A stretch of DNA of 64,000 bases. Origin: Bacillota bacterium. Its GTDB lineage: Bacteria; Bacillota_I; Bacilli_A; RF39; UBA660. The stretch is from assembly GCA_021771185.1 (NCBI GenBank), contig JAETPN010000005.1, positions 1 to 64,000 on the forward strand, given 5' to 3'. Position 1 is the first letter of the stretch, and every line of letters starts with the position of its first letter. Of this stretch, positions 32,617-41,320 are shown one piece after another. The notes below the pieces were generated by a model that was not told the DNA's origin, did no database searches, and worked only from the letters and a program-made list of their open reading frames with translations. The position numbers and the translations under genes are program-made.

Positions 32617-34017
32617 ATGAAACTTTATAATACCTTAGGAAGAAAAGTAGAGGAATTTATTCCTTATAATAAAAAAGAAGTAACCATGTATACGTGTGGC
32701 CCAACGGTATACCATTATGCACATATAGGAAATTTACGTACTTATATATTTGAAGATATTTTAGAAAAAACACTTCATTATATTGGTTATTCTGTTAAAA
32801 GAGCGATGAATATTACGGATGTAGGGCATCTAACTAGTGATGCGGATACTGGAGAAGATAAAATGGTCAAGGGTGCCATTCGTGAACATAAAACAGTATG
32901 GGAGATTGCTGATTTTTATACAGAGGCCTTCAAACGTGATACAGAAAAATTAAATATTAAATGGCCAGAGATTGTATCAAAAGCGACGGATCATATTGAT
33001 GATTATATTCAAATGATTCAAGTTTTATTAGACCGTGATATTGCTTATCCAGCCGGTGGGAATATTTACTTTGATGTATCTAAAGTAAGTGATTATTATG
33101 AACTGTCTGGAAAGAATGCAGAAGATTTAATGGTTGGTGTTCGTGATGATGTGGAAGAAGATATTCACAAACGAAATCCTGCGGATTTTGGTTTATGGTT
33201 TACAAGTTCAAAATTTGATGATCAGGCTATGAAATGGGATTCACCATGGGGTGTTGGATATCCTGGGTGGCATATTGAATGTTCTTGTATTTCCATGGCA
33301 TATTTAGGAGAACACTTAGATATTCATTGTGGTGGTGTTGATAATATTTTCCCACATCACACCAATGAAATTGCCCAAAGTGAGGCTTTATTAAATCATC
33401 AGTGGTGTAAATATTGGTGTCATGGGGAACACTTAAATGATTCTACCGGAAAAATGAGTAAATCAAAAGGTGAATTTTTAACGGTTTCTCTATTAGAAGA
33501 AAAGGGATTTCACCCACTTAGTTACCGCTATTTCTGTTTAAAGAGTCATTATCGTAATCAATTAGTATTTAGTTATGAATCTTTAAAACAGGCAGAAAAT
33601 GAATATAAAAAACTTTTACAAAGAGTAGCGAAAGTAAAAGAAACGCGCTTTGGAGAAAAAGATATCGATGCTTTTAAGAAATATCAAGATCGATTTAAAG
33701 AAGCGTTAGAAAATGATTTAAATACATCAAGTGCACTTACTGTTCTTTATGATGTTTTAAAAGATGATATCAATCATGAAACAAAATATGCTTTAATTGA
33801 ATCTTTTGATCAAGTATTATCTCTAGATTTGCTTTTAACAGAAAAAAAAGAAATTGATGCCCAATTTGAAGCTTGGATTTTAGAAAAAATAGAAGAACGT
33901 AAACAAGCAAAGGTAAACAAAGATTTTGCACGTGCCGATGAAATTCGTGAAGAATTAAAAGAAAAAAATGTGCTCATTAAAGATACAAGGGAAGGAACTA
34001 TATACGAAATAGTATAG
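32617..34017 (+). CDS. cysS: Cysteinyl-tRNA synthetase
   Basis: 466 residues, normal for the family. Class I features: the zinc Cys in TCGPTVYHYAHIGNLRTYI with a HIGH-equivalent HIGN, GWHIECSC with further zinc ligands, HHTNEIAQSEA, and the KMSKSKGEF signature. The C-terminal part has the ERKQAKVNKDFARADEIREEL helix typical of CysRS. No T-box leader is visible upstream. Confidence 0.96.
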   Translation: MKLYNTLGRKVEEFIPYNKKEVTMYTCGPTVYHYAHIGNLRTYIFEDILEKTLHYIGYSVKRAMNITDVGHLTSDADTGEDKMVKGAIREHKTVWEIADFYTEAFKRDTEKLNIKWPEIVSKATDHIDDYIQMIQVLLDRDIAYPAGGNIYFDVSKVSDYYELSGKNAEDLMVGVRDDVEEDIHKRNPADFGLWFTSSKFDDQAMKWDSPWGVGYPGWHIECSCISMAYLGEHLDIHCGGVDNIFPHHTNEIAQSEALLNHQWCKYWCHGEHLNDSTGKMSKSKGEFLTVSLLEEKGFHPLSYRYFCLKSHYRNQLVFSYESLKQAENEYKKLLQRVAKVKETRFGEKDIDAFKKYQDRFKEALENDLNTSSALTVLYDVLKDDINHETKYALIESFDQVLSLDLLLTEKKEIDAQFEAWILEKIEERKQAKVNKDFARADEIREELKEKNVLIKDTREGTIYEIV

Positions 34018-34025
34018 GAGGATTT

Positions 34026-34721
34026 ATGATATATTACGGATTAGATACGCTAGTAACTTATGGATTAATGATTTTCTCGTTTATCCTTGTGTTATGGGCT
34101 CAAACAAGAATTAGTAGTGCTTATAAGAAATACCGTTCAGTAGATACTAAAGGAAATTTATCTGGGCAAGAAGTAGCTCGAAAGATTTTAGATGAACATG
34201 GATTAAAAGATATTCATATTGTTGAAGTCAAAGGTGAATTAACGGATCATTATGATCCAAACAGAAAAGTGGTACGTCTATCCCATGATGTGTTTCATGG
34301 AACAAGTATTGCTTCTGTTAGTGTTGCAGCGCATGAATGTGGTCATGCGATTCAAGATAAAGTAGGATACTCTATGATGCAAATTCGTAGTGCCTTAGTA
34401 CCATTTGTTAACTTTATTAGTTACCTAGGATATTTTGGTTTAATTGTTTCTATTTTAGGAGGAGTTACAGGCTATATTACACTTAGTATCTTAATACTAT
34501 GTGCGACGGTTTTATTTCAACTCGTTACTTTACCTGTTGAATTTGATGCATCCAAACGAGCACTTCATGAACTTGAGCATCTTCAATTAGTAGAACCTAG
34601 TGAAAAAGAAAACGCTAAAGATATGTTAACTGCCGCAGCGTTTACTTATGTAGCTAGTTTAATCTCAACTATTTTAAATTTATTACGATTAATTTTAATC
34701 TTAAATGATCGTGAACGCTAA
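34026..34721 (+). CDS. Membrane zinc metallopeptidase, YugP family
   Basis: 231 residues. An N-terminal membrane segment (about 11-26) precedes a soluble segment with the zincin motif SVAAHECGHAIQDKVGY (HExxH), then two or more membrane segments (about 125-165 and 205-225) and FDASKRALHELE between them. This is the DUF/Peptidase_U-type YugP protein; physiological targets are unknown. AGGAGG seven bases upstream, nine bases after cysS, so it is probably in that operon. Confidence 0.88.
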   Translation: MIYYGLDTLVTYGLMIFSFILVLWAQTRISSAYKKYRSVDTKGNLSGQEVARKILDEHGLKDIHIVEVKGELTDHYDPNRKVVRLSHDVFHGTSIASVSVAAHECGHAIQDKVGYSMMQIRSALVPFVNFISYLGYFGLIVSILGGVTGYITLSILILCATVLFQLVTLPVEFDASKRALHELEHLQLVEPSEKENAKDMLTAAAFTYVASLISTILNLLRLILILNDRER

Positions 34722-34748
34722 TATAAGTAGAAATACTTATATTTTTTT
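34721..34748 (+). terminator. Intrinsic terminator with GAAA loop
   Basis: ATATAAGTA (34721-34729), GAAA tetraloop, TACTTATAT (34734-34742), T-run. Confidence 0.85.
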
Positions 34749-34774
34749 AGTATAATAAAAGTGTTGGTGATCTT

Positions 34775-35656
34775 ATGAATGGAATATTAGTAATAAATAA
34801 AGAACAAAATTATACCAGTAGAGATGTTGTAAATGTTGTATCGAAAAAATTAGGTACCAAAAAAATAGGTCATACAGGAACACTAGATCCTATGGCTACT
34901 GGTGTTTTAGTTTTATGTATTGGACAGGCTACAAAATTAGTGGAACTTTTAATGGATCATGAGAAAGAATATATCGCAGGAGTTACTTTAGGAATTTTAA
35001 CGGATACCCTAGATGTTACTGGAACTGTTTTAAAAGAAGAAGAGGTCGCACGTACTAAAGAAAACATCGAACAAGCATTAACTTCTTTTTTAGGAAGTTA
35101 TGATCAAGAAGTTCCCATTTATTCTGCAGTGAAAGTAAAAGGAAAAAAACTATATGAATATGCTCGTGAAAAAAAAGAAGTTGAACTTCCTAAAAAGAAA
35201 GTAACGATTTCTTCGATTGAATTACTAGATGAACCTACGTGTCATGATGGTAAAATATCTTTTACTTTTAAAACTACAGTTAGTAAAGGAACCTATATTA
35301 GAAGCCTAATTCGTGATATTGCTTCTAGGCTAAATACTATCGGAGTGATGACTTCATTAGAAAGAACGAGGGTAGGAGAATATACTTTAGAAGATACCTG
35401 TTTTTTGGATCAAGTAGATCATGAAACGAGATTACTTCCATTAAAAACAGCTTTGACCCAGTATCAACAAGTAGAAGTAAAAGATGATCTTTTAAAAAAG
35501 ATAAAAAATGGTGCGAAAGTATCCCATTCTTATGAGTCTGATATCATCCTTTTTGTAAATCAACAAGGGACTCCTTTAGCTCTTTACAAAAAAGATGAAA
35601 AAAACGGAAAAATGTTAAAATCATGGAAAATGTTTGTTTCCAGTGATTCAATTTAA
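34775..35656 (+). CDS. truB: tRNA pseudouridine(55) synthase
   Basis: 293 residues. MNGILVINKEQNYTSRDVVN at the start, the catalytic Asp in KIGHTGTLDPMATGVLVLCIG, YSAVKVKGKKLYEYAREK, and SKGTYIRSLIRDI are all TruB hallmarks. It makes pseudouridine at position 55 in the T-loop of tRNAs. A TATAAT box at 34751-34756 and GGTGAT lie directly upstream. Confidence 0.95.
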   Translation: MNGILVINKEQNYTSRDVVNVVSKKLGTKKIGHTGTLDPMATGVLVLCIGQATKLVELLMDHEKEYIAGVTLGILTDTLDVTGTVLKEEEVARTKENIEQALTSFLGSYDQEVPIYSAVKVKGKKLYEYAREKKEVELPKKKVTISSIELLDEPTCHDGKISFTFKTTVSKGTYIRSLIRDIASRLNTIGVMTSLERTRVGEYTLEDTCFLDQVDHETRLLPLKTALTQYQQVEVKDDLLKKIKNGAKVSHSYESDIILFVNQQGTPLALYKKDEKNGKMLKSWKMFVSSDSI

Positions 35657-35667
35657 AGAAATGTTAA

Positions 35668-35694
35668 AACAGATTTTAAAAATCTGTTCTTTTT
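35668..35694 (+). terminator. Intrinsic terminator
   Basis: AACAGATTTT (35668-35677) and AAAATCTGTT (35679-35688), then TTTTT. Confidence 0.75.
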
Positions 35695-35722
35695 CTAAGT
35701 TTAAAAATATAAAATTTGTCAT

Positions 35723-35751
35723 TTGTATGATCTTATTTCGTTTGTTATAGT
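35723..35751 (+). promoter_or_regulatory. Promoter of the 145-residue gene
   Basis: -35 TTGTAT (35723-35728), 17-base spacer, -10 TATAGT (35746-35751). Confidence 0.6.
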
Positions 35752-35770
35752 ACTTTACGAGGTGAGAAAT

Positions 35771-36208
35771 ATGTATGATAATAAAGCAGAAAAAATGATG
35801 GATTTTGTGGAACTTTTAAGATGTCAAAATTATGATGAAGTTTTCTCTTTAAAAAAGAGTATTGGAGAAGATCGATTTCGTGAATTAGAGGAAATGTATG
35901 AACGTTTAAAAGAAGAAGATCAAATTGATGTTGTGGGAAGTTCTATTGAGGTGTATGATCAAGAGAAGGTGGTTGACCTTAGTCGTTTAGAAGATATGGA
36001 GAAAGATCTTATTGATATTTTAAGAATGATGTTATGTACTACGACAAGTGAATTATCTTCACTTCGTCTTTCAAGTAAGAACTACTATGTTGTGGAAACT
36101 TATCATGATATTTATAATTATTTAAAAATGTATCCAGATCACACACCATTAATTGTTCGAATTAAAGTATCATCATTAGTTAGTGACATAACTAAAAATA
36201 AAAAATAA
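35771..36208 (+). CDS. Hypothetical acidic protein upstream of rpsO
   Basis: 145 residues from ATG 35771 (GAGGTGAG upstream); an earlier in-frame start lies inside the promoter. Acidic and helical in the first 100 residues (SLKKSIGEDRFRELEEMYERLKEEDQ), no membrane segment, no recognised motif. It has its own promoter; rpsO follows with another promoter, so there is no strict operon. Confidence 0.6.
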   Translation: MYDNKAEKMMDFVELLRCQNYDEVFSLKKSIGEDRFRELEEMYERLKEEDQIDVVGSSIEVYDQEKVVDLSRLEDMEKDLIDILRMMLCTTTSELSSLRLSSKNYYVVETYHDIYNYLKMYPDHTPLIVRIKVSSLVSDITKNKK

Positions 36209-36222
36209 ATATGTAATATCAC

Positions 36223-36251
36223 TTGCACAATTTCATAAAATAGTGTATATT
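36223..36251 (+). promoter_or_regulatory. Promoter of rpsO
   Basis: -35 TTGCAC (36223-36228), 17-base spacer, -10 TATATT (36246-36251). Confidence 0.6.
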
Positions 36252-36260
36252 ATATTTGTA

Positions 36261-36325
36261 CTTTTACTTAGTTGAATGCGCCTCCGTATTCTACCCAGTA
36301 AAAGCGTATTGAAAGTAAGGAGGAA
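36261..36325 (+). promoter_or_regulatory. Structured rpsO leader, candidate S15 autoregulatory element
   Basis: An outer stem CTTTTACT (36261-36268) / AGTAAAAG (36297-36304) encloses GAATGCG (36274-36280) / CGTATTC (36285-36291) with a CCTC loop. The TTACTT of the outer stem could alternatively pair with AAGTAA, which adjoins the ribosome site (36315-36322). Alternative pairings over the ribosome site fit the known habit of S15 mRNAs to be repressed by S15; the particular fold is my inference. Confidence 0.5.
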
Positions 36326-36332
36326 AAAAAAC

Positions 36333-36602
36333 ATGGCTTTAACAAAAGAAGCGAAAGCTGAAATCATTAAGAAATATGGAAGAGGAACAAATGATACTGG
36401 TTCTGCAGAAGTTCAAATTGCAATTCTTACAGAAGAAATTAAGAATTTAACAGAACATTTAAAAGAACATAAACAAGACTTCCATACAAGACGTGGACTA
36501 CTTAAGAAAGTAGGACAAAGAAGAAGCATGTTAAACTATTTATTCAAAACAGATGTTACAAGATATCGTAAGATTGTTGCGGATTTAGGTTTAAGAAAAT
36601 AA
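36333..36602 (+). CDS. rpsO: 30S ribosomal protein S15
   Basis: 89 residues, exactly the usual length. [60 protein letters not shown] are canonical S15 and bind the 16S central domain. Start ATG 36333 follows AAGGAGG. Directly upstream of pnp, the usual neighbour across bacteria. Confidence 0.97.
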   Translation: MALTKEAKAEIIKKYGRGTNDTGSAEVQIAILTEEIKNLTEHLKEHKQDFHTRRGLLKKVGQRRSMLNYLFKTDVTRYRKIVADLGLRK

Positions 36603-36613
36603 TTGAAAAAGTA

Positions 36614-36643
36614 GGCACTAATTTTTTAGTGTCTTTATTTTTT
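36614..36643 (+). terminator. Terminator/attenuator between rpsO and pnp
   Basis: GGCACTAA (36614-36621) and TTAGTGTC (36626-36633) with a following T-rich stretch. Partial read-through would feed pnp, for which I see no strong separate promoter. Confidence 0.65.
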
Positions 36644-36672
36644 CATATTAGAGATAAAATAGGAGATAAAAA

Positions 36673-38802
36673 ATGAAAAAAGTATTTGAATTAGATTTTA
36701 GAGGAAAGAAACTTGTGGTAGAGCATGGAGAGCTTGCCAAACAAGCAAGTGGAGCAGTTCTTGTTCGCTATGAAGATACTGTAGTATTATCTACTTCTGT
36801 GGTATCAAAGAATGTAAATGTGCTTGCAAGTTTTTTTCCATTAATGGTGTTATATCAAGAAAAGTTATATTCTGTAGGTAAAATACCAGGTGGTTTTATT
36901 AAAAGAGAAGGTCGACCTACAGAAAATGCAACACTTGCAGCTCGTATGATTGATCGTCCAATGAGACCATTATTCCCAGAAGACTTTAAACATGAAGTAC
37001 AAATTGTAAATACTGTGCTTTCCGTAGATCCAGATCATTCACCAGAAATGGCTGCTTTATTTGGTTCTTCACTAGCAACCTGCATTAGTAAGATTCCATT
37101 TGATGGACCTGTGGCTGCGGTTAAAGTGGGACGTGTAAACGGGGAATTTATAATTAATCCAAGTGTGGAAGAGTTAGAACAAAGTGATATTGACCTTACG
37201 GTTGCTGGAACCAAAGATGCAATCAACATGGTAGAGGCAGGGGCTAAGGAAGTATCTGAAGAAGATATGTTAGAAGCTTTAATGTTTGGTCATGAAGCAA
37301 TTAAAGAACTCGTTTTATTCCAAGAGAGTATTATTGCTGAAATCGGTGAAGAAAAGATGGAATATGAAGTTCTAGAAATTTCTGATGAAGTAAAAGAAAA
37401 CGTACGTACTTTATCTAAAGATCGTTTAGACCAGGCACTTCGCATTAAAGATAAATTAGAAAAATATGCGGCGATTGATCAAATCAAAGAAGAAATTGTA
37501 TCAAAATATGAAACCGAAAATGAAGATATGAAACCAGAGGAATTAAAAAAATTAATTACTGGTGTAAAACTTGTTTTAGAAGAAGTAGAATATGAGTTAT
37601 TTAGAAGTATTGTTGTTCGTGAACACACCCGTGCAGATGGACGAGCTATGGATGAAATTAGACCATTATCTACGGATATTGACTTACTTCCAAGAACACA
37701 TGGTTCGGCATTATTTACACGAGGGCAAACACAATCTCTTAGTGTGGTAACCCTAGGTGCGTTAGGAGAACATCAAATTTTAGATGGACTAGACCTTGAA
37801 ACTGAAAAACGCTTTATGTTACATTATAACTTCCCACAATTTAGTGTAGGAGAAACAGGTAGATATGGAGCTCCTGGAAGAAGAGAAGTAGGACATGGAG
37901 CTTTAGGAGAACGTGCACTTCTTCAAGTAATTCCTAGTGAAGACGAATTTCCATATACGATTCGTGTTGTATCTGAAATTTTAGAAAGTAACGGTTCATC
38001 TAGTCAAGCAAGTATTTGTGCAGGATGTATGGCATTAATGACTGCCGGGGTTCCAATTAAAGCACCAGTTGCTGGTATTGCGATGGGGTTAATTACCGAT
38101 GGTGATGATTATACCATTTTAACCGATATTCAAGGAATGGAAGATCATTTAGGGGATATGGACTTCAAAGTAGCTGGAACAACTACAGGTATTTGTGCAT
38201 TACAAATGGATATTAAAATTAAAGGGATTACAAAAGCAATTCTAAAAGAAGCTTTAGCGCAAGCAAAAAAAGCACGTATGCAAATTTTAGATGTAATTAC
38301 AAATACAATTTCAGAACCACGTAAAGAAGTTAGTAAATATGCACCAAAAACAATGACTTTCATGATTGATCCAAATAAGATTAAAGAAGTTATTGGTAAA
38401 GGTGGGGAAATGATTACAAAAATTATCTTAGAAGCTAGTAATGTTACTGCTGTTACAGATGTAAATGCGGTTAAAGTAGACTTAGAAGATGATGGACGAG
38501 TAATTATTTATCATACAGATCAAGATATTATCAATAAAACAGCAGAAATGATTAAAGATGTTGTTCGTGAAGTGGAAGAAGGTAAAATTTATTCTGGTAA
38601 GGTTGTAAAAGTAGAAGACTTTGGATGCTTTGTAGAACTTTGGCCAGGAACTGAAGGACTTGTCCATGTATCACAACTTGCGAAAGAACGTGTAGAAAAA
38701 CCTAGTGATATTGTAAAGGTAGGAGATGAAATCCTGGTTAAATCATTAGGTTATGATAAACGTGGAAGACTTAATTTATCTAGAAAAGAAGCGATTAAAT
38801 AA
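36673..38802 (+). CDS. pnp: Polyribonucleotide nucleotidyltransferase (PNPase)
   Basis: 709 residues in the family order: two RNase PH domains ([24 protein letters not shown]; later [24 protein letters not shown]), the linker helix, a KH domain ([24 protein letters not shown]) and a C-terminal S1 domain ([33 protein letters not shown]). Degrades RNA 3' to 5' by phosphorolysis and can add tails in reverse. Ends with [11 protein letters not shown], as expected. The terminator overlaps the stop. Confidence 0.97.
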   Translation: MKKVFELDFRGKKLVVEHGELAKQASGAVLVRYEDTVVLSTSVVSKNVNVLASFFPLMVLYQEKLYSVGKIPGGFIKREGRPTENATLAARMIDRPMRPLFPEDFKHEVQIVNTVLSVDPDHSPEMAALFGSSLATCISKIPFDGPVAAVKVGRVNGEFIINPSVEELEQSDIDLTVAGTKDAINMVEAGAKEVSEEDMLEALMFGHEAIKELVLFQESIIAEIGEEKMEYEVLEISDEVKENVRTLSKDRLDQALRIKDKLEKYAAIDQIKEEIVSKYETENEDMKPEELKKLITGVKLVLEEVEYELFRSIVVREHTRADGRAMDEIRPLSTDIDLLPRTHGSALFTRGQTQSLSVVTLGALGEHQILDGLDLETEKRFMLHYNFPQFSVGETGRYGAPGRREVGHGALGERALLQVIPSEDEFPYTIRVVSEILESNGSSSQASICAGCMALMTAGVPIKAPVAGIAMGLITDGDDYTILTDIQGMEDHLGDMDFKVAGTTTGICALQMDIKIKGITKAILKEALAQAKKARMQILDVITNTISEPRKEVSKYAPKTMTFMIDPNKIKEVIGKGGEMITKIILEASNVTAVTDVNAVKVDLEDDGRVIIYHTDQDIINKTAEMIKDVVREVEEGKIYSGKVVKVEDFGCFVELWPGTEGLVHVSQLAKERVEKPSDIVKVGDEILVKSLGYDKRGRLNLSRKEAIK

Positions 38803-38815
38803 GCTTCTTTTTTTT
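38788..38815 (+). terminator. Intrinsic terminator of pnp
   Basis: GAAGC (38788-38792) and GCTTC (38803-38807), spanning the stop codon, with an eight-base T-run. Confidence 0.7.
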
Positions 38816-38860
38816 GTGAAGTTAAAAGGTTTTAAAATCGTTGTTTTAAGTTCTTTGTGA

Positions 38861-38889
38861 TTGACAAAAGGCGTGGATTTCTCTATAAT
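38861..38889 (+). promoter_or_regulatory. Consensus vegetative promoter of the NrtR-like gene
   Basis: -35 TTGACA (38861-38866), a 17-base spacer, -10 TATAAT (38884-38889): a perfect match to the sigma-A consensus and the best promoter in the window. Confidence 0.85.
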
Positions 38890-38893
38890 ATAC

Positions 38894-38910
38894 TGTGTAA
38901 TTTGGACACA
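38894..38910 (+). promoter_or_regulatory. Candidate operator: interrupted palindrome at the transcription start
   Basis: TGTGT (38894-38898), a 7-base gap, ACACA (38906-38910). It lies over the expected +1 of a very strong promoter that drives a transcription-factor-like gene, the right place for autorepression. Not proven. Confidence 0.4.
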
Positions 38911-38925
38911 AAGGGATGATGAACG

Positions 38926-39573
38926 ATGAAGAACACAGTAGAAACATTAATTAATTTATTTACAGTGCATGAAGGCAAAATTAGTATTTTATTGTTTCAT
39001 AAAAAAGATGATCCTTATAAAGGATATTGGATGTTACCAACTTCAATTGTCAGAAATAATGAGACGATCGAAGAAAATATGATGAATTGTTTAGAACGCT
39101 CTTTTCCTCATCATACAATTACATTAACCCAAAATGAAGTGTATAGTGATTTAGATAGAAATCCTGATAATCGTGTGATTGGTGTATCATACGTTGGACT
39201 TGTAGATGCTAAAACAATTGAATTAAGTAGTCAAGATGGTCGTATGGAAATGGAATGGTTTGATATTACGATGTTACCGAAATTAGCTTATGATCATGCC
39301 AGAGTTATCGGAGATGGGGTTCATTATTTAAGAAAAAAATTTAAAGAAACATCTACGTTAACAGAATTATATCCTTCAGATTTTACTTTACCAGAATTAC
39401 AACATATTTATGAGATTATTTTTAATAAACAAATAGATCGAAGAAATTTTCGAAAAAAATTTATACGTTTTGGTTTAATTGAAGAAACTGGAGATATTGT
39501 GAAAGGTTCAACTGGAAGACCTGCAAAACTTTATCGTTTTAAAGATGATATTGAAAAAGAAGAATTATTTTAA
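38926..39573 (+). CDS. NrtR-family transcriptional regulator (Nudix-like domain plus winged helix)
   Basis: 215 residues. The N-terminal 140 residues have a Nudix fold pattern (ISILLFHKKDDPYKGYWMLPTS), but the Nudix box is degenerate: NNETIEENMMNCLERSF lacks the REUxEE glutamates, so hydrolysis is unlikely. The C-terminus (LPELQHIYEIIFNKQIDRRNFRKKF... then STGRPAKLYRF) is the DNA-binding winged helix typical of NrtR proteins, which sense ADP-ribose-like ligands and control NAD or sugar genes. No NAD genes are in the window. It is followed by a membrane protein gene in the same unit. Confidence 0.85.
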   Translation: MKNTVETLINLFTVHEGKISILLFHKKDDPYKGYWMLPTSIVRNNETIEENMMNCLERSFPHHTITLTQNEVYSDLDRNPDNRVIGVSYVGLVDAKTIELSSQDGRMEMEWFDITMLPKLAYDHARVIGDGVHYLRKKFKETSTLTELYPSDFTLPELQHIYEIIFNKQIDRRNFRKKFIRFGLIEETGDIVKGSTGRPAKLYRFKDDIEKEELF

Positions 39574-39583
39574 GGAGGTTTTT

Positions 39584-40081
39584 ATGAATAATAAAGGTTG
39601 GGGAATGACGGATATGTTATGGATATTGGCTGCTTTTGGTATTGCACTTATTGTAGTGACTATTCTTTATGTTCAAAACTTTAAAAATTTTTCTAGTCCT
39701 ACAAAGATGCCAGAAACATCTCCCAATATTCAAGTGACATCACCAACAATGGCTAAAGAAGAAGAAAAAGAGAAAGAAGAACATGAAGAAACAAGTAAAA
39801 ATTCTAATTTATCCTATACAGAAATCGAAGAATTATTAAAAAGTGCAGCGATCGATTATGTAAAACAATTTTATAATGATGAGAGTGTTAGTGAAGTGAT
39901 TATTAAGGTCAGTGACTTAGAAAGAGAATCGTTGATTTCTGGAATTTATGATTATAATGATCCTACGTCTTCTTGTGAGGGATATGTTCGTTATAAAAAA
40001 GAAGGAAATACTTATGACCCCTATGTACGTTGTGGAAATAATTATGTTACCGCTGGTTTTAATGATAATTTAGCAAAATAA
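39584..40081 (+). CDS. Hypothetical membrane-anchored secreted protein
   Basis: 165 residues from ATG 39584 (AAGGAGG upstream). One membrane segment (about 10-30, MLWILAAFGIALIVVTILYV), a Ser/Thr/Pro and Glu/Lys linker, then a small folded domain with two Cys (SSCEGYVRYKKEGNTYDPYVRCGNNY) that could form a disulfide outside the cell. The head MNNKGWGMTDML resembles prepilin-like starts, but there is no clear prepilin peptidase site, so pilin identity is not claimed. Ten bases after the NrtR-like gene, same operon. Confidence 0.6.
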   Translation: MNNKGWGMTDMLWILAAFGIALIVVTILYVQNFKNFSSPTKMPETSPNIQVTSPTMAKEEEKEKEEHEETSKNSNLSYTEIEELLKSAAIDYVKQFYNDESVSEVIIKVSDLERESLISGIYDYNDPTSSCEGYVRYKKEGNTYDPYVRCGNNYVTAGFNDNLAK

Positions 40082-40143
40082 AGAAACGAAAAAGTTTCTT
40101 TAGAAGAAATTGAAAAACTTTAAAGTAAACTTTTGTTTACTTT
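40081..40143 (+). terminator. Two tandem intrinsic terminators
   Basis: First AAGAAAC (40081-40087) / GTTTCTT (40094-40100); second AAAGTAAAC (40122-40130) / GTTTACTTT (40135-40143). They insulate the str operon from upstream reading. Confidence 0.7.
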
Positions 40144-40154
40144 TTAATATTTAA

Positions 40155-40212
40155 AGAGATGATGTAAAACATATCATATGTTATTGGAAATTTCATCTTC
40201 TTTTTTTTTTCT
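40155..40212 (+). other. Long interrupted hairpin followed by a poly-T run
   Basis: AGATGA (near 40158) can pair with TCATCT (near 40193), enclosing a smaller ACATAT/ATATGT palindrome (about 40170-40182), followed by more than ten T residues from about 40200. It is either a third terminator or the end of a short RNA; no gene ends here and no reading frame is visible. Confidence 0.4.
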
Positions 40213-40243
40213 TGTAAATAAAACATTTTATGCATGAAAGGTA

Positions 40244-40369
40244 TTGACTTTCATATAATGAAAGTGGTATATTATTGTTGCGTTTGGAAAGATTTATAGA
40301 AAAGTAAATCTTTTCTTAAGAAAAAGTATGAAACGCCTGGATATGTGTAAAGAGAGAGGAGGAAACCAA
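40244..40369 (+). promoter_or_regulatory. Promoter and structured leader of the str operon
   Basis: -35 TTGACT (40244-40249) and -10 TATATT (40268-40273). The leader has an outer pair GCGTTT (40280-40285) / AAACGC (40331-40336) and an inner stem AAAGATTTA (40288-40296) / TAAATCTTT (40305-40313). It may be a site for autoregulation by S7 or S12; that role is inferred from position. Confidence 0.5.
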
Positions 40370-40789
40370 ATGCCAACAATTAATCAATTAGTTCGTAAGC
40401 GTAGAGGAAGTAAAACGAAGAAGAGTAAATCACCAGTATTAAATATTGGATACAACAGTCGTGAGAAAAAACAAACAAAGTTAAATGCACCACAAAAACG
40501 TGGAGTTTGTACACGTGTTGGAACCATGACACCAAAGAAACCAAACTCAGCACTTCGTAAGTATGCGCGTGTTCGTCTTTCAAACGGAATGGAAGTAACT
40601 GCTTATATTCCTGGAGAAGGACACAATTTACAAGAACATAGTGTTGTACTTATTCGTGGAGGACGTGTTAAAGACTTAATCGGTGTTCGTTATCACATTG
40701 TTCGTGGTACGATGGATACTGCTGGAGTAGATGCTCGTCGTCAAGGACGTTCTAAATATGGAACAAAAAAACCAAAAGATAAAAAATAA
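40370..40789 (+). CDS. rpsL: 30S ribosomal protein S12
   Basis: 139 residues from ATG 40370 (GAGGAGG upstream; the earlier in-frame ATG at 40328 is in the leader). [12 protein letters not shown], the decoding-centre loop [19 protein letters not shown] and the [28 protein letters not shown] stretch are canonical. The Lys in PKKPN, where streptomycin resistance changes occur, has its wild-type residue. Confidence 0.97.
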   Translation: MPTINQLVRKRRGSKTKKSKSPVLNIGYNSREKKQTKLNAPQKRGVCTRVGTMTPKKPNSALRKYARVRLSNGMEVTAYIPGEGHNLQEHSVVLIRGGRVKDLIGVRYHIVRGTMDTAGVDARRQGRSKYGTKKPKDKK

Positions 40790-40823
40790 TTGTAAAAATA
40801 AATAAACGAGAGGAGGATATAAG

Positions 40824-41291
40824 ATGCGTAAAAGACGTGCTGTAAAACGTGATGTTTTAGCAGATCCTATGTATGATTCTAAATTAGTTACAAAGTTAGT
40901 AAATACAATCATGTTAGATGGTAAAAAAGGAAAAGCTCAAACAATCGTATATAAAGCATTTGACATGGTAAAAGAAAAAACAGGAAAAGATCCTATGGAA
41001 GTTTTTGAAGCTGCTATGGCAAATATCAAACCAGCATTAGAGGTTAAATCTCGTCGTGTTGGTGGAGCAAACTATCAAGTACCAGTAGAAGTTAGAGCGG
41101 ACAGAAGTCAAGCTTTAGGTCTTCGTTGGTTAGTGAATTATTCACGTTTAAGAGGTGGACACACAATGGCTGAAAACTTAGCAAACGAACTTATCGATGC
41201 TAGTGAAGGTGTTGGTGGAGCTGTTAAGAAACGTGAAGATACTCACAGAATGGCGGAAGCAAATAAAGCATTTGCTCACTACCGTTGGTAA
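40824..41291 (+). CDS. rpsG: 30S ribosomal protein S7
   Basis: 155 residues. [27 protein letters not shown], the [14 protein letters not shown] loop and [28 protein letters not shown] end are standard S7, primary 16S 3'-domain binder. AGGAGG upstream. Second gene of the str operon. Confidence 0.97.
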   Translation: MRKRRAVKRDVLADPMYDSKLVTKLVNTIMLDGKKGKAQTIVYKAFDMVKEKTGKDPMEVFEAAMANIKPALEVKSRRVGGANYQVPVEVRADRSQALGLRWLVNYSRLRGGHTMAENLANELIDASEGVGGAVKKREDTHRMAEANKAFAHYRW

Positions 41292-41320
41292 TAAATATTT
41301 AAGAAAGGAAATAATAGTAT

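Noticed and set aside
39584-40081. Type IV pilin
   Set aside because: No prepilin peptidase site (G/F-T-x-x-E) and no assembly genes nearby.
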